NCBI GenBank assembly: GCA_021827445.1 | Contig: JAKAVW010000244.1 | Coordinates: 1 to 5,079 of the forward strand | Source of the DNA: Pseudomonadota bacterium | Lineage (GTDB): Bacteria; Pseudomonadota; Gammaproteobacteria; Acidithiobacillales; Acidithiobacillaceae | Length of the DNA: 5,079 nt | Direction of reading: 5' to 3' | Shown here: piece after piece, positions 4,256 to 5,079 of the stretch | Layout of the letters: each line of letters begins with the position of its first letter | Position numbering within the stretch: the first letter of the stretch is position 1 | Position numbers and translations under genes: made by a program | The notes under the pieces: generated by a model | What the model was told of the DNA's origin: nothing | Databases searched by the model: none | The model's input: the letters and a program-made list of their open reading frames with translations, nothing else

Positions 4256-5079
4256 AGTTCGCGCAAGATGTCCTCGCCGATTTGCGCTTCGGCTTCGGCA
4301 AGAAGACCCCCGTCATTCTGCAATCGGAGGCATCGGAGTGTGGCCTCGCTTGTCTCGCCATGATCGCCAGCCATCACGGTTACGAAGTCGATCTCTATAC
4401 CCTGCGCCGACGTTTCAGCTCTTCGCTCAAAGGGATGAACCTCGCCCGGATAATCCAGATCGCCGGAGAATTACGCCTTGAGGGTCGTTCGTTGCGCCTC
4501 GAGCTAGAAGACCTCGCCAAACTGCGCCGCCCGTGTATTTTGCACTGGAACCTGAATCACTTCGTCGTGCTAACGAAGGTGACCCCCAAAGCCATCACCA
4601 TCATCGACCCTGCGCGCGGTACTCGGGTCATGTCCTGGGATGAGGTCTCCAAGGCCTTCACCGGGGTGGCTCTGGAGCTTTCGCCTGCTGCCGATTTCGC
4701 GCCGGTGGCACTGAAGTCGGCGGTGTCCATCCGCGCCCTCACCGGGCGGATGGAGGGTCTGGTCGGGGCGCTCTTTCGGATATTTACCCTAGCCTTGGTC
4801 CTGGAGATCTTTGGTATTCTTGGACCCCTCTATATCCAGTGGATACTGGACGAAGTCCTAGTCATCAATGACAAGAGTCTCCTGACCATTCTGGGCATTG
4901 TCTACCTGGCTGTCACACTATTCTCGGCGGTGTTTTCTGGGCTCAGGTCCTGGGTGATCATTGAGATCAATGCGACCCTGGGTGTCCAGTGGGCGATGAA
5001 CGTCTTTTCCCACCTCATGCGTCTGCCTTTGGAGTTTTTTGAGAAGCGCCACATCGGCGATGTGGTCTCCCGATCGGAA
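4252..5079 (+). CDS. CvaB-type peptidase-containing ABC transporter (C39 family), C-terminus cut by window edge
   Basis: The visible 276 residues start at ATG 4252, inside the ATGA overlap with the fusion-protein gene, and run open to the window end. Residues 15-145 form a C39 cysteine peptidase: Gln24 (oxyanion hole), catalytic Cys30 in SECGLACLAM, His103 in NHFVVL and Asp119 in IIDPARG, so all active residues are present. It should cleave the leader of the upstream precursor after Gly-Gly. The ABC exporter membrane domain then begins, with hydrophobic segments at about 165-195 and 208-232 and the family-typical RLPLEFFEKRHIGDVVSR (258-275). Full-length relatives have about 700 residues, so the remaining helices and the ATPase domain (Walker A, signature, Walker B) lie outside the window. 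The function call is firm for this half; completeness of the gene cannot be judged. Confidence 0.95.
   Translation, partial: MKFAQDVLADLRFGFGKKTPVILQSEASECGLACLAMIASHHGYEVDLYTLRRRFSSSLKGMNLARIIQIAGELRLEGRSLRLELEDLAKLRRPCILHWNLNHFVVLTKVTPKAITIIDPARGTRVMSWDEVSKAFTGVALELSPAADFAPVALKSAVSIRALTGRMEGLVGALFRIFTLALVLEIFGILGPLYIQWILDEVLVINDKSLLTILGIVYLAVTLFSAVFSGLRSWVIIEINATLGVQWAMNVFSHLMRLPLEFFEKRHIGDVVSRSE

Noticed and set aside
1..5079. tRNA or rRNA genes, CRISPR arrays, insertion sequences or transposase remnants
   Set aside because: No clover-leaf-like segment, regularly spaced repeat or transposase motif was seen on either strand.

Overview
The window holds a LuxI/LuxR quorum-sensing locus directly followed by what looks like a class II (double-glycine leader) microcin operon with its own export machinery. 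The LuxR-type regulator, the small middle gene and the LuxI-type synthase match the afeR-orf3-afeI order known from Acidithiobacillus ferrooxidans and relatives. The protein features and moderately GC-rich coding sequence also fit an iron/sulfur-oxidising Acidithiobacillus. This assignment rests on remembered gene order and family features, not on a database search.

Layout: 1-697 (minus) is the LuxR-type regulator, cut at its C-terminus by the left edge. 698-857 is a divergent intergenic region with a lux-box-like palindrome at 779-798. 858-1289 (plus) is a small RsaM-like (DUF4902) protein, a family known as a brake on AHL circuits. 1290-1371 holds a near-perfect 20-bp lux-type box with a well-placed -10. 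1372-1935 is the acyl-homoserine-lactone synthase with all ten classic invariant residues. 1936-2184 is AT-rich intergenic DNA with a degenerate lux-like box, promoter-like elements and a hairpin. 2185-2406 encodes a 73-residue bacteriocin precursor with a textbook GG leader and a 50-residue core free of charged residues. 2418-2849 encodes a four-helix membrane protein, the probable immunity protein. 2900-4255 is a CvaA/HlyD-type membrane fusion protein. 4252-5079 is the start of a CvaB-type C39-peptidase ABC transporter, cut by the right edge. Regulator, middle gene, synthase and the two transport genes are GC-rich. The stretch 1936-2890 is strikingly AT-rich and looks like an acquired toxin/immunity cassette.

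How the parts may work together: AHL made by the synthase activates the LuxR protein, the RsaM-like protein damps the circuit, and the microcin precursor made downstream is cut after Gly-Gly by the C39 domain and exported through the ABC transporter/fusion protein, with a TolC-type outer-membrane partner encoded elsewhere. A quorum-controlled microcin in an acidophile is the main candidate for an undescribed system here. The link between AHL signalling and the microcin rests on adjacency and on a weak candidate operator, and is inference.
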